From positions 1 to 35,078 of the IMG/VR virus record IMGVR_UViG_3300006922_000078: a stretch of DNA of 35,078 bases, one strand, 5' to 3'. The position numbers and the translations under genes are program-made. The notes below the pieces were generated by a model. The model ran no database searches. It was not told the DNA's origin and saw nothing but the letters and a program-made list of their open reading frames with translations. Shown here piece by piece: positions 23,453 through 30,799 of this stretch (positions within the stretch are counted from its first letter, which is position 1; each line of letters begins with the position of its first letter). This DNA comes from a virus.

Positions 23453-24600
23453 CCGTATACATTAACGCAATCAGTGGATTAACTCCTTTTGGTAATTTAG
23501 ACCAAACATGGAAAGGCATAACAGATAACAAAGTGTGTTATGGTGAACTAAGTAAGTTTCCGTGGGATAGATATACTAGGTCTAAAGTTGCAGGTGAAGT
23601 GAAATTCAATGCCGAAGAGTATGATAGCATATCTGAAAGAGACCGTGAAAAGATGCCACAATATATGCAATGGGCATTAGCATCAGCACAGGAACTATTA
23701 GAGGGTAAAGAGTTAGACAAAGAAAGAACTGGTGTAATAGTTTCATCAGCACTAAGTATGTACCTTGAAACTATAAGAGCCAATGCTAATGATGTGGATA
23801 ACACTTTCACTTTTACACCAAACATGATATCTAATAATATTAACATTCAATATGGATTCACTGGTCCTAGTACCATGACTTCTAGTGCTTGTTCTACAGG
23901 AATGTATAGTGTTATTATGGGATGTATGTTGATAGAAACTGGACAAGCAGATAATATAATTGCAGGGTCTTTTGATGATTCTGTATCACCTGAATCCTAT
24001 AAACAGTTCGGAAAACTTAGAGCATTATCTACAAAATATAACAATACTCCAGAAAAGGCATCTCGACCTTGGGATACAAAACGTGACGGATTAGTACTTA
24101 GTGAGGGTGGTGCATTGTTCTTATTATCTAATAAAAAGACACCAGAGACATTGGCAGAGATATCTGGTTATTCCATGACGAATGATGCTTATCAAGTCGT
24201 GGCACCGCATCCAGAGGGGGTTATGATAGAGAAATGCATGAAAGATGCATTGAATGGGCGTATTCCAGACTTAATCAATGCCCATGCCACATCTACTCCT
24301 ATGGGCGATTATATTGAAATAGACGCACTTAATCGACTTGGACTACAAGATGTATGGGTAACTGCAAATAAGTCGCAAATAGGGCATCTCATGGGTGCTG
24401 CCGGGTCTATGGAGTTAGCATTAAGTGTGTTATCACTAAAACATGGGGTAATAACACCCTCATTGAATATAGATTACTTAGAAAACGGGTACAATATAAA
24501 GTATACTTCAACCACCAAGAATTATATGGTAGATTCAGTTCTATGTAATAGTTTTGGATTTGGTGGTGCAAATGCAAGTATTTTTCTGACAAAAACTTGA
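23449..24600 (+). CDS. Beta-ketoacyl synthase (KAS II/FabF-like)
   Basis: 383 aa. The Cys-His-His triad is intact: TSSACSTG (Cys148), NAHATSTPMGD (His279) and NKSQIGHLMGAAG (Lys308, His313), with the GFGGANAS C-terminal loop. It performs decarboxylative Claisen condensation of acyl and malonyl thioesters, in fatty acid or polyketide chains. It is slightly shorter than FabF (about 412 aa). ATG overlaps the GNAT stop (ATGA). Its own TGA sits inside the -35 of the following promoter. No acyl carrier protein or acyltransferase domain is visible nearby, so host ACP/malonyl-ACP would be needed. Confidence 0.95.
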   Translation: MTVYINAISGLTPFGNLDQTWKGITDNKVCYGELSKFPWDRYTRSKVAGEVKFNAEEYDSISERDREKMPQYMQWALASAQELLEGKELDKERTGVIVSSALSMYLETIRANANDVDNTFTFTPNMISNNINIQYGFTGPSTMTSSACSTGMYSVIMGCMLIETGQADNIIAGSFDDSVSPESYKQFGKLRALSTKYNNTPEKASRPWDTKRDGLVLSEGGALFLLSNKKTPETLAEISGYSMTNDAYQVVAPHPEGVMIEKCMKDALNGRIPDLINAHATSTPMGDYIEIDALNRLGLQDVWVTANKSQIGHLMGAAGSMELALSVLSLKHGVITPSLNIDYLENGYNIKYTSTTKNYMVDSVLCNSFGFGGANASIFLTKT

Positions 24601-24624
24601 CAGGAATGACTTTCGTGTTATAAT
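24597..24624 (+). promoter_or_regulatory. Sigma70-like promoter (AAAACTTGACA family)
   Basis: TTGACA (24597-24602) over the ketosynthase stop, 16-base spacer ending CGTGT, TATAAT (24619-24624). Confidence 0.85.
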
Positions 24625-24653
24625 TATATCATAATTCAATAAAAGTAGCGGAT

Positions 24654-25454
24654 ATGATAGACACTTCACAAAAAAACACATATATAGATTTTAATGACTC
24701 TAAAGTAGTCTTATACTTTGGTAAATATAATTTTACTGAATCAGAAAAAACACTAAAAGATATGCAAGATAAAGATTCTGTGTATTCTTTTACTAAAACT
24801 GAGATATTATCGGCATCAATTGTTGCTAATAAATTCAATGATAAGTATGTGAAATCTTCTGGTTCATTTGATGTTGTAGATGGTGAATTTAAAAAGATTG
24901 CCTTCAGTAATAAAGAAATACTGATAGGGATTCTTACTAATTATCGCCATTTGATTACAAATAAAGATTATCAAAAAGCAAAAAAAGTTATGGCATACCT
25001 AGAAGATGCATTTGCATATAAAATTCTTGCTGATAATTTAACTGAATTTGAAGATGGTATTGCTAAGTTCCTGGCTGATGATAGTTCACTGAGCAGTCAT
25101 GTAATGGGAATCGCCGCATATATTCCTACGTATTACGAAACCCATACAAAAAATGATGAACTTAAAGAAAGAAGTAATCAATCTGGACATCTAGCAAAGG
25201 TAGGTGAAAAGGTTGATACTGAAATTGAAATACTTTCATCAAAATATATAGCAACAACTCAATATGGTGGTGCTGGTTATATGGTTAATGCTATTACAAC
25301 TGACAACCATAGACTATCTTTCTTCACTTCAAATGAAGATATTGCAAATAGCAGAAACAATATTAAAGTTTCTTGTAAAGTAAAAGCACTTGGAACTGCT
25401 TGGAAAGATGATTCTATCAATGAAACTAAGGTAAATTATGTCAAATTTGTCTAA
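24654..25454 (+). CDS. Hypothetical protein with OB-like C-terminal domain
   Basis: 266 aa. The N-terminal ~170 residues are helical and unrecognised (includes ILIGILTNYRHLITNKDYQKAKKVMAYLEDAF). The last ~90 residues (HLAKVGEKVDTEIEILSSKYIATTQYGGAGYMV... then VSCKVKALGTAWKDDSINETKVNYVKF) look like a five-strand OB-fold similar to small DNA-binding domains of phage proteins. The start ATG follows a weak ribosome site. It lies between the halogenase operon and the VWA gene. DNA binding is an inference. Confidence 0.7.
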   Translation: MIDTSQKNTYIDFNDSKVVLYFGKYNFTESEKTLKDMQDKDSVYSFTKTEILSASIVANKFNDKYVKSSGSFDVVDGEFKKIAFSNKEILIGILTNYRHLITNKDYQKAKKVMAYLEDAFAYKILADNLTEFEDGIAKFLADDSSLSSHVMGIAAYIPTYYETHTKNDELKERSNQSGHLAKVGEKVDTEIEILSSKYIATTQYGGAGYMVNAITTDNHRLSFFTSNEDIANSRNNIKVSCKVKALGTAWKDDSINETKVNYVKFV

Positions 25455-25457
25455 AAC

Positions 25458-25485
25458 TTGACAAATCCCATATCCGTGCTATAAT
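25458..25485 (+). promoter_or_regulatory. Sigma70-like promoter (AAAACTTGACA family)
   Basis: TTGACA (25458-25463), 16-base spacer ending CGTGC, TATAAT (25480-25485). Leader has AGAGAGG before ATG 25519. Confidence 0.85.
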
Positions 25486-25518
25486 ATAAGTATATTAAAT
25501 AATTAGAGAGGTAAAAAT

Positions 25519-25719
25519 ATGATAAAATTTAACGAAGTAACAAACATTGAACTAGGTGGCGTTGATATGAATGACTACCCAGACTTTTGTGATGCATACG
25601 TAGAGAGTGCAGAAAAGTTAGATGGTACACCACTAACTGATGTTGAACTAGAAGCATTTAGCGAACTAGATGAAACAGTATCGTATATTAATGAGAATGC
25701 ATACGAAAGTTTATTTTAA
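25519..25719 (+). CDS. Small acidic conserved protein
   Basis: 66 aa: MIKFNEVTNIELGGVDMNDYPDFCDAYVESAEKLDGTPLTDVELEAFSEL... The pattern GVDxxDYPDFxDAY with LTDxELE is one I have met in short phage and bacterial proteins; no function is known. It is co-transcribed with the VWA gene (16-base gap). Confidence 0.7.
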   Translation: MIKFNEVTNIELGGVDMNDYPDFCDAYVESAEKLDGTPLTDVELEAFSELDETVSYINENAYESLF

Positions 25720-25735
25720 TAGATAAGGATAAAAT

Positions 25736-27052
25736 ATGCCTACAGTTACAAATGAACAAGAATTAGACAAAGCATTAGATGATGTTTTGTCTGCTAATGG
25801 CGTTGAGATAGATGATACTCTTCCTGCTCCAGTAGTATTCGATTATACTGACGAACAAGTTAAAGAGATGATTGTAAGTAGTCGAGTTAGACTTCTTATA
25901 AGACATCCATTTTTTGGCACACTTGCTACTAGACTTAAAATGGTCGAGGCAGAATGGTGTCCTACTGCCGCAACCGATGGCAGACATTTATATTATAATT
26001 CAGATTTCTTTAGAACGTTAACTCCAGAAGAAATTGATTTTGTTGTTGGTCACGAAGTTATGCATTGTGTTTATGAACATTGTGGTGAGTTCGGTAGATT
26101 GATGGACAAAAAAGAAGAAGACCGAGATATGAAACTTTGGAATATTGCGGCTGACTATAAAGTTAACCAAGCATTAGTTGAATCCGGTGTCGGTAATATG
26201 CCGAAACAAGCATTGCACGATAGAAAATATTACAGAAGTTATACAGAAGAAATTTATGAACACCTAAAAGAAACTGGTGAAGGTGATGATAAACAAACAC
26301 TAGACCAACACATGTTTGGCGATGGTGACGGAAACGGTGATGCTGAGGGCAATGACCCAACTGGAAGAAAATCACCTATTAAAGTTTCACCTCAAGAAGC
26401 CCAAGCAATTAAAGACCAGATGAAACAGGCAGTATTACAAGCGGCTCAATCAACTGATGCAGGAACTCTTCCTGGTGATATCAAAAGAATTATAAATGGT
26501 ATGACTAATCCTAAAATGGATTGGAGAGAACTTCTTAACATTTCAATTCAAAGTCTTTTGAAAAGTGATTTCACATTTATGAGACAATCTAGGAAATCTA
26601 GGTCAATGGGAGTTTATCTTCCTGGTCAAAAGAATGAAGACAAGATTGATGTTTCAATCGCACTTGATGTTTCTGGTTCTATTTCATCTTCGATGATTGA
26701 AGAATTTCTTGGTGAAGTTCATGGTATTATGCAACAGTTCCAAGACTTTAAAATTAGAATTTGGACATTTGATACCGAAGTAAACAAAGAAGGTTATAAA
26801 GAGTTTGACCCATATAATGCTGACGAACTTAAGAACTACGAGATTGTCGGTGGCGGTGGTACTGACTTCGATTGTAACTATAACTTTATGAAGGAAAACG
26901 ATATTACTCCTGATAAGTTTATTATGTTTACAGATGGTATGCCTTGGGATTCCTGGGGTGATGAAAGTTATTGTGATAGTTTGTTTGTCATTCACGGCAC
27001 TGACCAAATTGTTCCACCATTTGGCGAACACGCCTACTATAGTCAATCATAA
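25736..27052 (+). CDS. Metallopeptidase-like (DUF2201-type) + VWA domain protein
   Basis: 438 aa. N-terminal part: zinc-binding HEVMHCVYEH (His106-His110 and beyond) within EEIDFVVGHEVMHCVYEHCG, then IAADYKVNQAL, as in the DUF2201 putative metallopeptidase family. Central low-complexity Gly/Asp region (~195-220). C-terminal VWA domain with MIDAS motif ALDVSGS (Asp311, Ser313, Ser315) and TDGMPW. In bacteria such proteins pair with MoxR ATPases; the phage moxR gene lies 6.1 kb upstream. Possible role: chaperone or protease-like remodelling of a phage or host complex, inferred from the family only. Confidence 0.92.
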   Translation: MPTVTNEQELDKALDDVLSANGVEIDDTLPAPVVFDYTDEQVKEMIVSSRVRLLIRHPFFGTLATRLKMVEAEWCPTAATDGRHLYYNSDFFRTLTPEEIDFVVGHEVMHCVYEHCGEFGRLMDKKEEDRDMKLWNIAADYKVNQALVESGVGNMPKQALHDRKYYRSYTEEIYEHLKETGEGDDKQTLDQHMFGDGDGNGDAEGNDPTGRKSPIKVSPQEAQAIKDQMKQAVLQAAQSTDAGTLPGDIKRIINGMTNPKMDWRELLNISIQSLLKSDFTFMRQSRKSRSMGVYLPGQKNEDKIDVSIALDVSGSISSSMIEEFLGEVHGIMQQFQDFKIRIWTFDTEVNKEGYKEFDPYNADELKNYEIVGGGGTDFDCNYNFMKENDITPDKFIMFTDGMPWDSWGDESYCDSLFVIHGTDQIVPPFGEHAYYSQS

Positions 27053-27087
27053 AGAAATAATTTTAAACTAGCAAAGGGAGTATAGAA

Positions 27088-27864
27088 ATGAATAAAGATA
27101 GATTTTTAAATTATATTGGTGTTCAGTTTCATTCGGACCCAAACATAAACCTACAGATGGTAGATGCAACTACTGGTGAAATTCTTGACCCAGAAATTAA
27201 ATGTGGTATCACAGTAATCAACAAAGATAGTACAGATATTGGAAGAGTTGCAGAACTTGGTAGAACTAAAGCACCAATTGGCTGGCTAATACTCAAAGTT
27301 TACGAATCAAAAAATCGTAAGCAACAAATGAGAGTTGAGAATGCCTTCAAAATTCTGTGTGATAACGTTAGATGTAAAACAAATGGTCTTACAGAGTATT
27401 ATAGATTACCTGTTGATACAGCCGTGAAGTTTTATGAAGACCAAGGTTTGATAGACGTATCTGCTGAGTTGATTGACGAGTACCAAGATGATGCTGGTGC
27501 TAAACAAGTTCGTAGAGATGAGAAAGCCTGCAAAGGAATGGAAGAGAAATGGGGTCCTACTGGACTATTCACTAACTACGGTAGTAAGTATTGTTCATAT
27601 AATAATATTGATAGTATCAAAGGACTTAATAACGTATCATTTCATCCATTAAGAAAAACTTGTTATATCAATTATTATCATGCTGGAAAACTTGATGGTG
27701 ATGAAGATTTTGAGACTATGATTACCGCTCTTGCTAAAGAGAAAGGCATGGAAGACCCCACATTCAATAAGTTTGCCTGTAGACTGAATCAAAAGTCTTT
27801 AGAAGATGGTCTTGAGATGTTCAAAGCATTAAAAGAACAAGATTTTATACCTTTAGATGCTTAA
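27088..27864 (+). CDS. Hypothetical protein
   Basis: 258 aa, mixed alpha/beta. Visible segments: MVDATTGEILDPEIKCGITVINKD, several scattered cysteines without a clear CxxC pattern, VRRDEKACKGMEEKW, and a Tyr-rich stretch (YGSKYCSYNNIDSIKGLNNVSF). Good ribosome site (AAAGGGAG) before the ATG. It follows the VWA gene closely and may be co-transcribed with it. I do not recognise it. Confidence 0.75.
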   Translation: MNKDRFLNYIGVQFHSDPNINLQMVDATTGEILDPEIKCGITVINKDSTDIGRVAELGRTKAPIGWLILKVYESKNRKQQMRVENAFKILCDNVRCKTNGLTEYYRLPVDTAVKFYEDQGLIDVSAELIDEYQDDAGAKQVRRDEKACKGMEEKWGPTGLFTNYGSKYCSYNNIDSIKGLNNVSFHPLRKTCYINYYHAGKLDGDEDFETMITALAKEKGMEDPTFNKFACRLNQKSLEDGLEMFKALKEQDFIPLDA

Positions 27865-27882
27865 ATTTAATCAAATAACCTA

Positions 27883-27911
27883 TTGACTTTCAAGGTCACA
27901 TATGTTAATAT
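27883..27911 (+). promoter_or_regulatory. Sigma70-like promoter of the FkbM gene
   Basis: TTGACT (27883-27888), 17-base spacer, TAATAT (27906-27911). The palindrome over the -35 has one G-T mismatch compared with copy A. Confidence 0.8.
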
Positions 27912-27913
27912 AT

Positions 27914-27938
27914 AAAGAGTGTGAAAGCACTCTTTTTT
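27914..27938 (+). terminator. Terminator-like hairpin overlapping the transcription start
   Basis: AAAGAGTG, loop TGAAAG, CACTCTTT then Ts; identical to 7563-7587. Confidence 0.7.
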
Positions 27939-27963
27939 ATTATCCAACTTATAGGAGATTTAT

Positions 27964-28779
27964 ATGTCATTTGACGTAATTGATGAAGAAGACGAAATAA
28001 TGAACCAGATTGGTACACAGACTATTATTAAAGAAATAGAAGTAAAGGATGTTAAAGCAAAAGTCCGAGAGGGTACAAGTGACGAGTTCGTTGTCAATGA
28101 AGTTATTGGTGGCAATGAATACAGAAAACTCAAGTTACAGCCAAGTGATGTAGTATTAGATTTTGGTCTGAACATAGGAATGTTTACTATTCAAACATTC
28201 AAAAGAGGAGTGAAAGAGATACATTCGTTTGAGCCTGACCTTGAGAATTTTAATTTAGCAACAGATAATTGTAAATTAAACAATGTAGATGGTAGTGTTC
28301 AGTTGAATAATGCCGCGGTTGTTGGTAATCACGATACCACAAGAAATTTCAGTATCAACACAAAGAAAAATAAAGGCGCTCACTCACTTGTAGCAAAACG
28401 AGGACGTGATACCATAACAGTTAATGCTCAAAATATCAATGATATTATGAAACGAGTTAATCCAACTGTTATCAAAATGGATATTGAGGGCGGAGAATAC
28501 GAAGTATTACCTGCTATTACAGATTGGTCTAATGTTAGGGAATTGATTATGGAATATCATCACGCCCATTTATTAGACTCTGATTTGAAAAAGTTCCACG
28601 AAATAGTATCTTTACTTCAAGTTCACTTTTCGCACGTTGAATATCGTAAAGAACCTAAGGGAGCATGGGTTAGTATTATTTACTGTTCACAAGAATCAGA
28701 TAATGATTTAGAAAAGTACCCAATTATAGAATATGTAGAGCCAAAGCCAGAAGTATTTGACGATTTATTCGATTCATAG
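27964..28779 (+). CDS. FkbM-family methyltransferase with polymerase-like C-terminal tail
   Basis: 271 aa. SAM-binding motif I is VVLDFGLNIGMF (~62-73), with acidic EPDLENF after it. IKMDIEGGEYEVLP (~170-183) is the FkbM signature. FkbM enzymes O-methylate sugars or other small molecules. The first ten residues, MSFDVIDEED, resemble those of the DsbA-like protein (MSIDAINEEE), and the leader is shared. The last residues, EVFDDLFDS, resemble the polymerase C-terminus ETFDNLFDL. The enzyme core is in between. A clean intrinsic terminator follows. Acceptor substrate unknown. Confidence 0.9.
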   Translation: MSFDVIDEEDEIMNQIGTQTIIKEIEVKDVKAKVREGTSDEFVVNEVIGGNEYRKLKLQPSDVVLDFGLNIGMFTIQTFKRGVKEIHSFEPDLENFNLATDNCKLNNVDGSVQLNNAAVVGNHDTTRNFSINTKKNKGAHSLVAKRGRDTITVNAQNINDIMKRVNPTVIKMDIEGGEYEVLPAITDWSNVRELIMEYHHAHLLDSDLKKFHEIVSLLQVHFSHVEYRKEPKGAWVSIIYCSQESDNDLEKYPIIEYVEPKPEVFDDLFDS

Positions 28780-28784
28780 TTCTC

Positions 28785-28812
28785 AAACCCCACTCTAAAC
28801 GGTGGGGTTTTT
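28785..28812 (+). terminator. Intrinsic terminator
   Basis: AAACCCCAC (28785-28793) pairs with GTGGGGTTT (28802-28810), 9-bp GC-rich stem, 8-base loop, T run to 28812. It ends the methyltransferase transcript. Confidence 0.9.
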
Positions 28813-28824
28813 GACATTTGTATA

Positions 28825-28835
28825 TTAGATAAATA
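28825..28835 (+). promoter_or_regulatory. T4-type late promoter
   Basis: TTAGATAAATA; 27 bases before ATG 28863. A TTGACA at 28811-28816 lies upstream without a good -10. Confidence 0.6.
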
Positions 28836-28862
28836 TCTTTAAATAAGATATTGATATGATAT

Positions 28863-29393
28863 ATGAGAGATACCCTCCTTTTGAACGCAGACGGCAATCC
28901 TTTAAGTGTCGCACCCCTTTCAACACTCACTTGGCAAGAGAGCATAAAACTCGTTTGGCTTGATAGAATTAATGTCCTAGAATGGCACGAAGATTGGCAA
29001 GTACATAGTCCTAACATAACAATGACAGTTCCCAGTGTTATAATGACTAGAGAATTTGTTAAGCAACGTGTTAACACTTCGTTTAATAGAAGTAATGTTT
29101 ATTTACGAGATAACTATATTTGTCAGTATTGTAAACAGATGTTCAGTTATAAAGATTTGACTCTAGACCATGTTATTCCGAAATCTAAAGGTGGTAAAAC
29201 TGAATGGACAAACATTGTTTCAGCCTGTAGGAAGTGCAATAATGACAAAGCAAGTCACACTCATATCAAACCATATAAGCAACCTAGGAAGCCAGATTTT
29301 CTTCAATTAGTCAATGGAGTCAACACTGTACATATAGACCATGAGATTTGGTTGAAGTATATTGACCCAAATTCAGAGAAAAAAAGAGCATAA
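28863..29393 (+). CDS. HNH endonuclease
   Basis: 176 aa. The HNH core: CQYC (Cys87, Cys90), LTLDHVIPKSKGGKTEWTNIVSAC (Asp102, His103, Asn near 117), CRKCN (Cys122, Cys125), forming a zinc-bound beta-beta-alpha metal nuclease. The N-terminal domain (LLLNADGNPLSV...INVLEW) is the one common to free-standing HNH proteins of bacteria and phages. It could be a homing-type, packaging-associated or host-DNA nuclease. No disrupted host gene or intron surrounds it, so it is simply intergenic here. Confidence 0.93.
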   Translation: MRDTLLLNADGNPLSVAPLSTLTWQESIKLVWLDRINVLEWHEDWQVHSPNITMTVPSVIMTREFVKQRVNTSFNRSNVYLRDNYICQYCKQMFSYKDLTLDHVIPKSKGGKTEWTNIVSACRKCNNDKASHTHIKPYKQPRKPDFLQLVNGVNTVHIDHEIWLKYIDPNSEKKRA

Positions 29394-29408
29394 ATTGGTT
29401 AAAAATGC

Positions 29409-29437
29409 TTGACTTTGACATTTTAACCATGTAGAAT
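29409..29437 (+). promoter_or_regulatory. Sigma70-like promoter inside an inverted repeat
   Basis: TTGACT (29409-29414), 17-base spacer, TAGAAT (29432-29437). GGTTAAAAATG (29397-29407) and CATTTTAACC (29419-29428) form an inverted repeat whose loop holds the -35. Confidence 0.7.
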
Positions 29438-29504
29438 AGTATAGTGAATTGTAAAAATTCATATTATATAATATCAATTTAACAAATGACAAAGGAGTAA
29501 TTTT

Positions 29505-29756
29505 ATGTCAGAACAAGAAACAACAGCGGCACCAGAGCAAACTGCTCCTAGTGTGACCGTAAATGACCTAGTTAATATCTATAATATTATTGACCTAGCG
29601 TCAAAACGTGGTGCCTTTCAAGCGAATGAACTTTCGTCTGTGGGTGCTGTAGCAAACAAAGTCAAAGAATTTGTAGACCATGTCCAAGCGGCGCAAAAAG
29701 CGGCAGCCGAAGCGGCAGAAGGTAAAGATGCAGACGTGACTGAAGGCGGTGAGTAA
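29505..29756 (+). CDS. Small conserved phage protein
   Basis: 83 aa. Acidic/Thr-Ala-rich N-terminus, a helical core VNDLVNIYNIIDLASKRGAFQANELSSVGAVANKVKEFVDHV, and an Ala/Glu-rich tail (AAQKAAAEAAEG...). It resembles small proteins I recall from marine T4-like phages, without function. Strong AAAGGAG site; its stop overlaps the next ATG (TAATG). Confidence 0.75.
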   Translation: MSEQETTAAPEQTAPSVTVNDLVNIYNIIDLASKRGAFQANELSSVGAVANKVKEFVDHVQAAQKAAAEAAEGKDADVTEGGE

Positions 29757-30406
29757 TGGCAGCCTTTATTAAACATGTAGGCACACATAAAGGCACTAAC
29801 ACTCGTCTGAGTGTAGCGTTTTTGCGCCTACCTGATGAACCAGAAAGTGCTTTAGCAGTATACAGTGATTCATTGCCAGATAAGTACCATGAAGATTTCA
29901 TGAAGGCAGTTGAATCTAAAGAAGGACAAGCCGCAAAAGAGTTGTATGAAGTTCTTTCTCGTAAAGTATTCTGGAATGGTAATAATATGCTAGAAACTTT
30001 GCATAAAGAGGGTCTTCTGGTCAAACTACCAGTCGATTCAATTATTATGACGCCTAATTCTAATACTTCATTGCCTCTGTCTGATTTATTGAAGCAGATG
30101 GATGAAATTACTGGCGGCCAAGCATCAAGACCACCTGAAGCAAAAGGGCAAACTGTACAAGAAAACATCGTTGAGCAGGTAGATATGGCTGCCGAAGGTG
30201 ATAACAAAAAGATTGCACAGAACTTGTTAATTCAGGCAGTCATGTTAGAAGAAGAAGCAGTTAAAAAACGTGCAGAAGCGGTTAAGTATGACCCGTCTCT
30301 TACAGAGAAGGCAGAAAAACCAGCGAAACGTGGCAGAGGTAGACCTGCAGGAACTACCGCAAAAGCCATGAAGGCGAGAGCAGAAGCCGCCGCACCAACG
30401 GAATAA
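29756..30406 (+). CDS. Conserved phage protein with AT-hook-like C-terminus
   Basis: 216 aa. The N-terminal ~125 residues (FIKHVGTHKGTNTRLSVAFLRLPDEPESALAVY...LETLHKEGLLVKLPVDSIIMTPN) are a conserved marine-phage domain of unknown role. A helical middle (MLEEEAVKKRAEAVKYDP) follows. The end contains KRGRGRPAGTTAKAMKARAE, where the GRGRP core fits an AT-hook that binds the minor groove of AT-rich DNA. Coupled to the previous gene. DNA association is an inference from the tail. Confidence 0.75.
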   Translation: MAAFIKHVGTHKGTNTRLSVAFLRLPDEPESALAVYSDSLPDKYHEDFMKAVESKEGQAAKELYEVLSRKVFWNGNNMLETLHKEGLLVKLPVDSIIMTPNSNTSLPLSDLLKQMDEITGGQASRPPEAKGQTVQENIVEQVDMAAEGDNKKIAQNLLIQAVMLEEEAVKKRAEAVKYDPSLTEKAEKPAKRGRGRPAGTTAKAMKARAEAAAPTE

Positions 30407-30442
30407 GTCTGCTAGTATATTAACTTTTAAGAGGAATCTGAA

Positions 30443-30799
30443 ATGATGAACGACCCAGACTTTGATAAGTTAATGGATGAAATATTTCCGATGAGTATTC
30501 CAACAGAATACGTAGAAAAAATACTAGTAACGTTAGCAAGTGGTCAAGAGATTGAAATGTCAGGTGATGAATTATTACATCCTCTGCCACTTGCTGATGA
30601 CTTAAACTGGGAAAAACTTGTACATAGATTCGACAAGATTGCTGATGTTCAAGTAAAGATAAATGTTTCAAAGATTAAAGATGATGTTGCTACTAATGTA
30701 AAGTCCATTTTAGGCGCCCATTTTGAGAGTGACGACATAGATACTGGAACAATTGATGGCGAAATAGAAGGCAAGGATACATTGACTGGCAATGATTAA
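30443..30799 (+). CDS. Conserved phage hypothetical protein
   Basis: 118 aa, acidic: MMNDPDFDKLMDEIFPMSIPTEYVEKILVTLASGQEIEMSGDELLHPLPL..., then a helical KLVHRFDKIADVQVKINVSKIKDDVATNVKSILG and an acidic tail. The shape (N-terminal helix, beta hairpin, helix) is familiar from cyano- and pelagiphages; function unknown. AAGAGGA precedes the ATG. It overlaps the DHFR start by 8 bases. Confidence 0.7.
   Translation: MMNDPDFDKLMDEIFPMSIPTEYVEKILVTLASGQEIEMSGDELLHPLPLADDLNWEKLVHRFDKIADVQVKINVSKIKDDVATNVKSILGAHFESDDIDTGTIDGEIEGKDTLTGND

Larger units (their letters stand above)
27872..27993 (+). repeat. Promoter/leader cassette, copy B
   Basis: Second copy of 7521-7642. Differences include T/C, AAAG/AAGG, CCT/CAT and TTG/TTA. 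The -10, hairpin, Shine-Dalgarno and start codon are unchanged, and similarity fades about ten codons into the methyltransferase gene. Confidence 0.9.

Noticed and set aside
28811-28839. Sigma70 promoter with TTGACA at 28811 for the HNH gene
   Set aside because: Best -10 at the right distance is TATCTT; the late motif at 28825 explains the site better.
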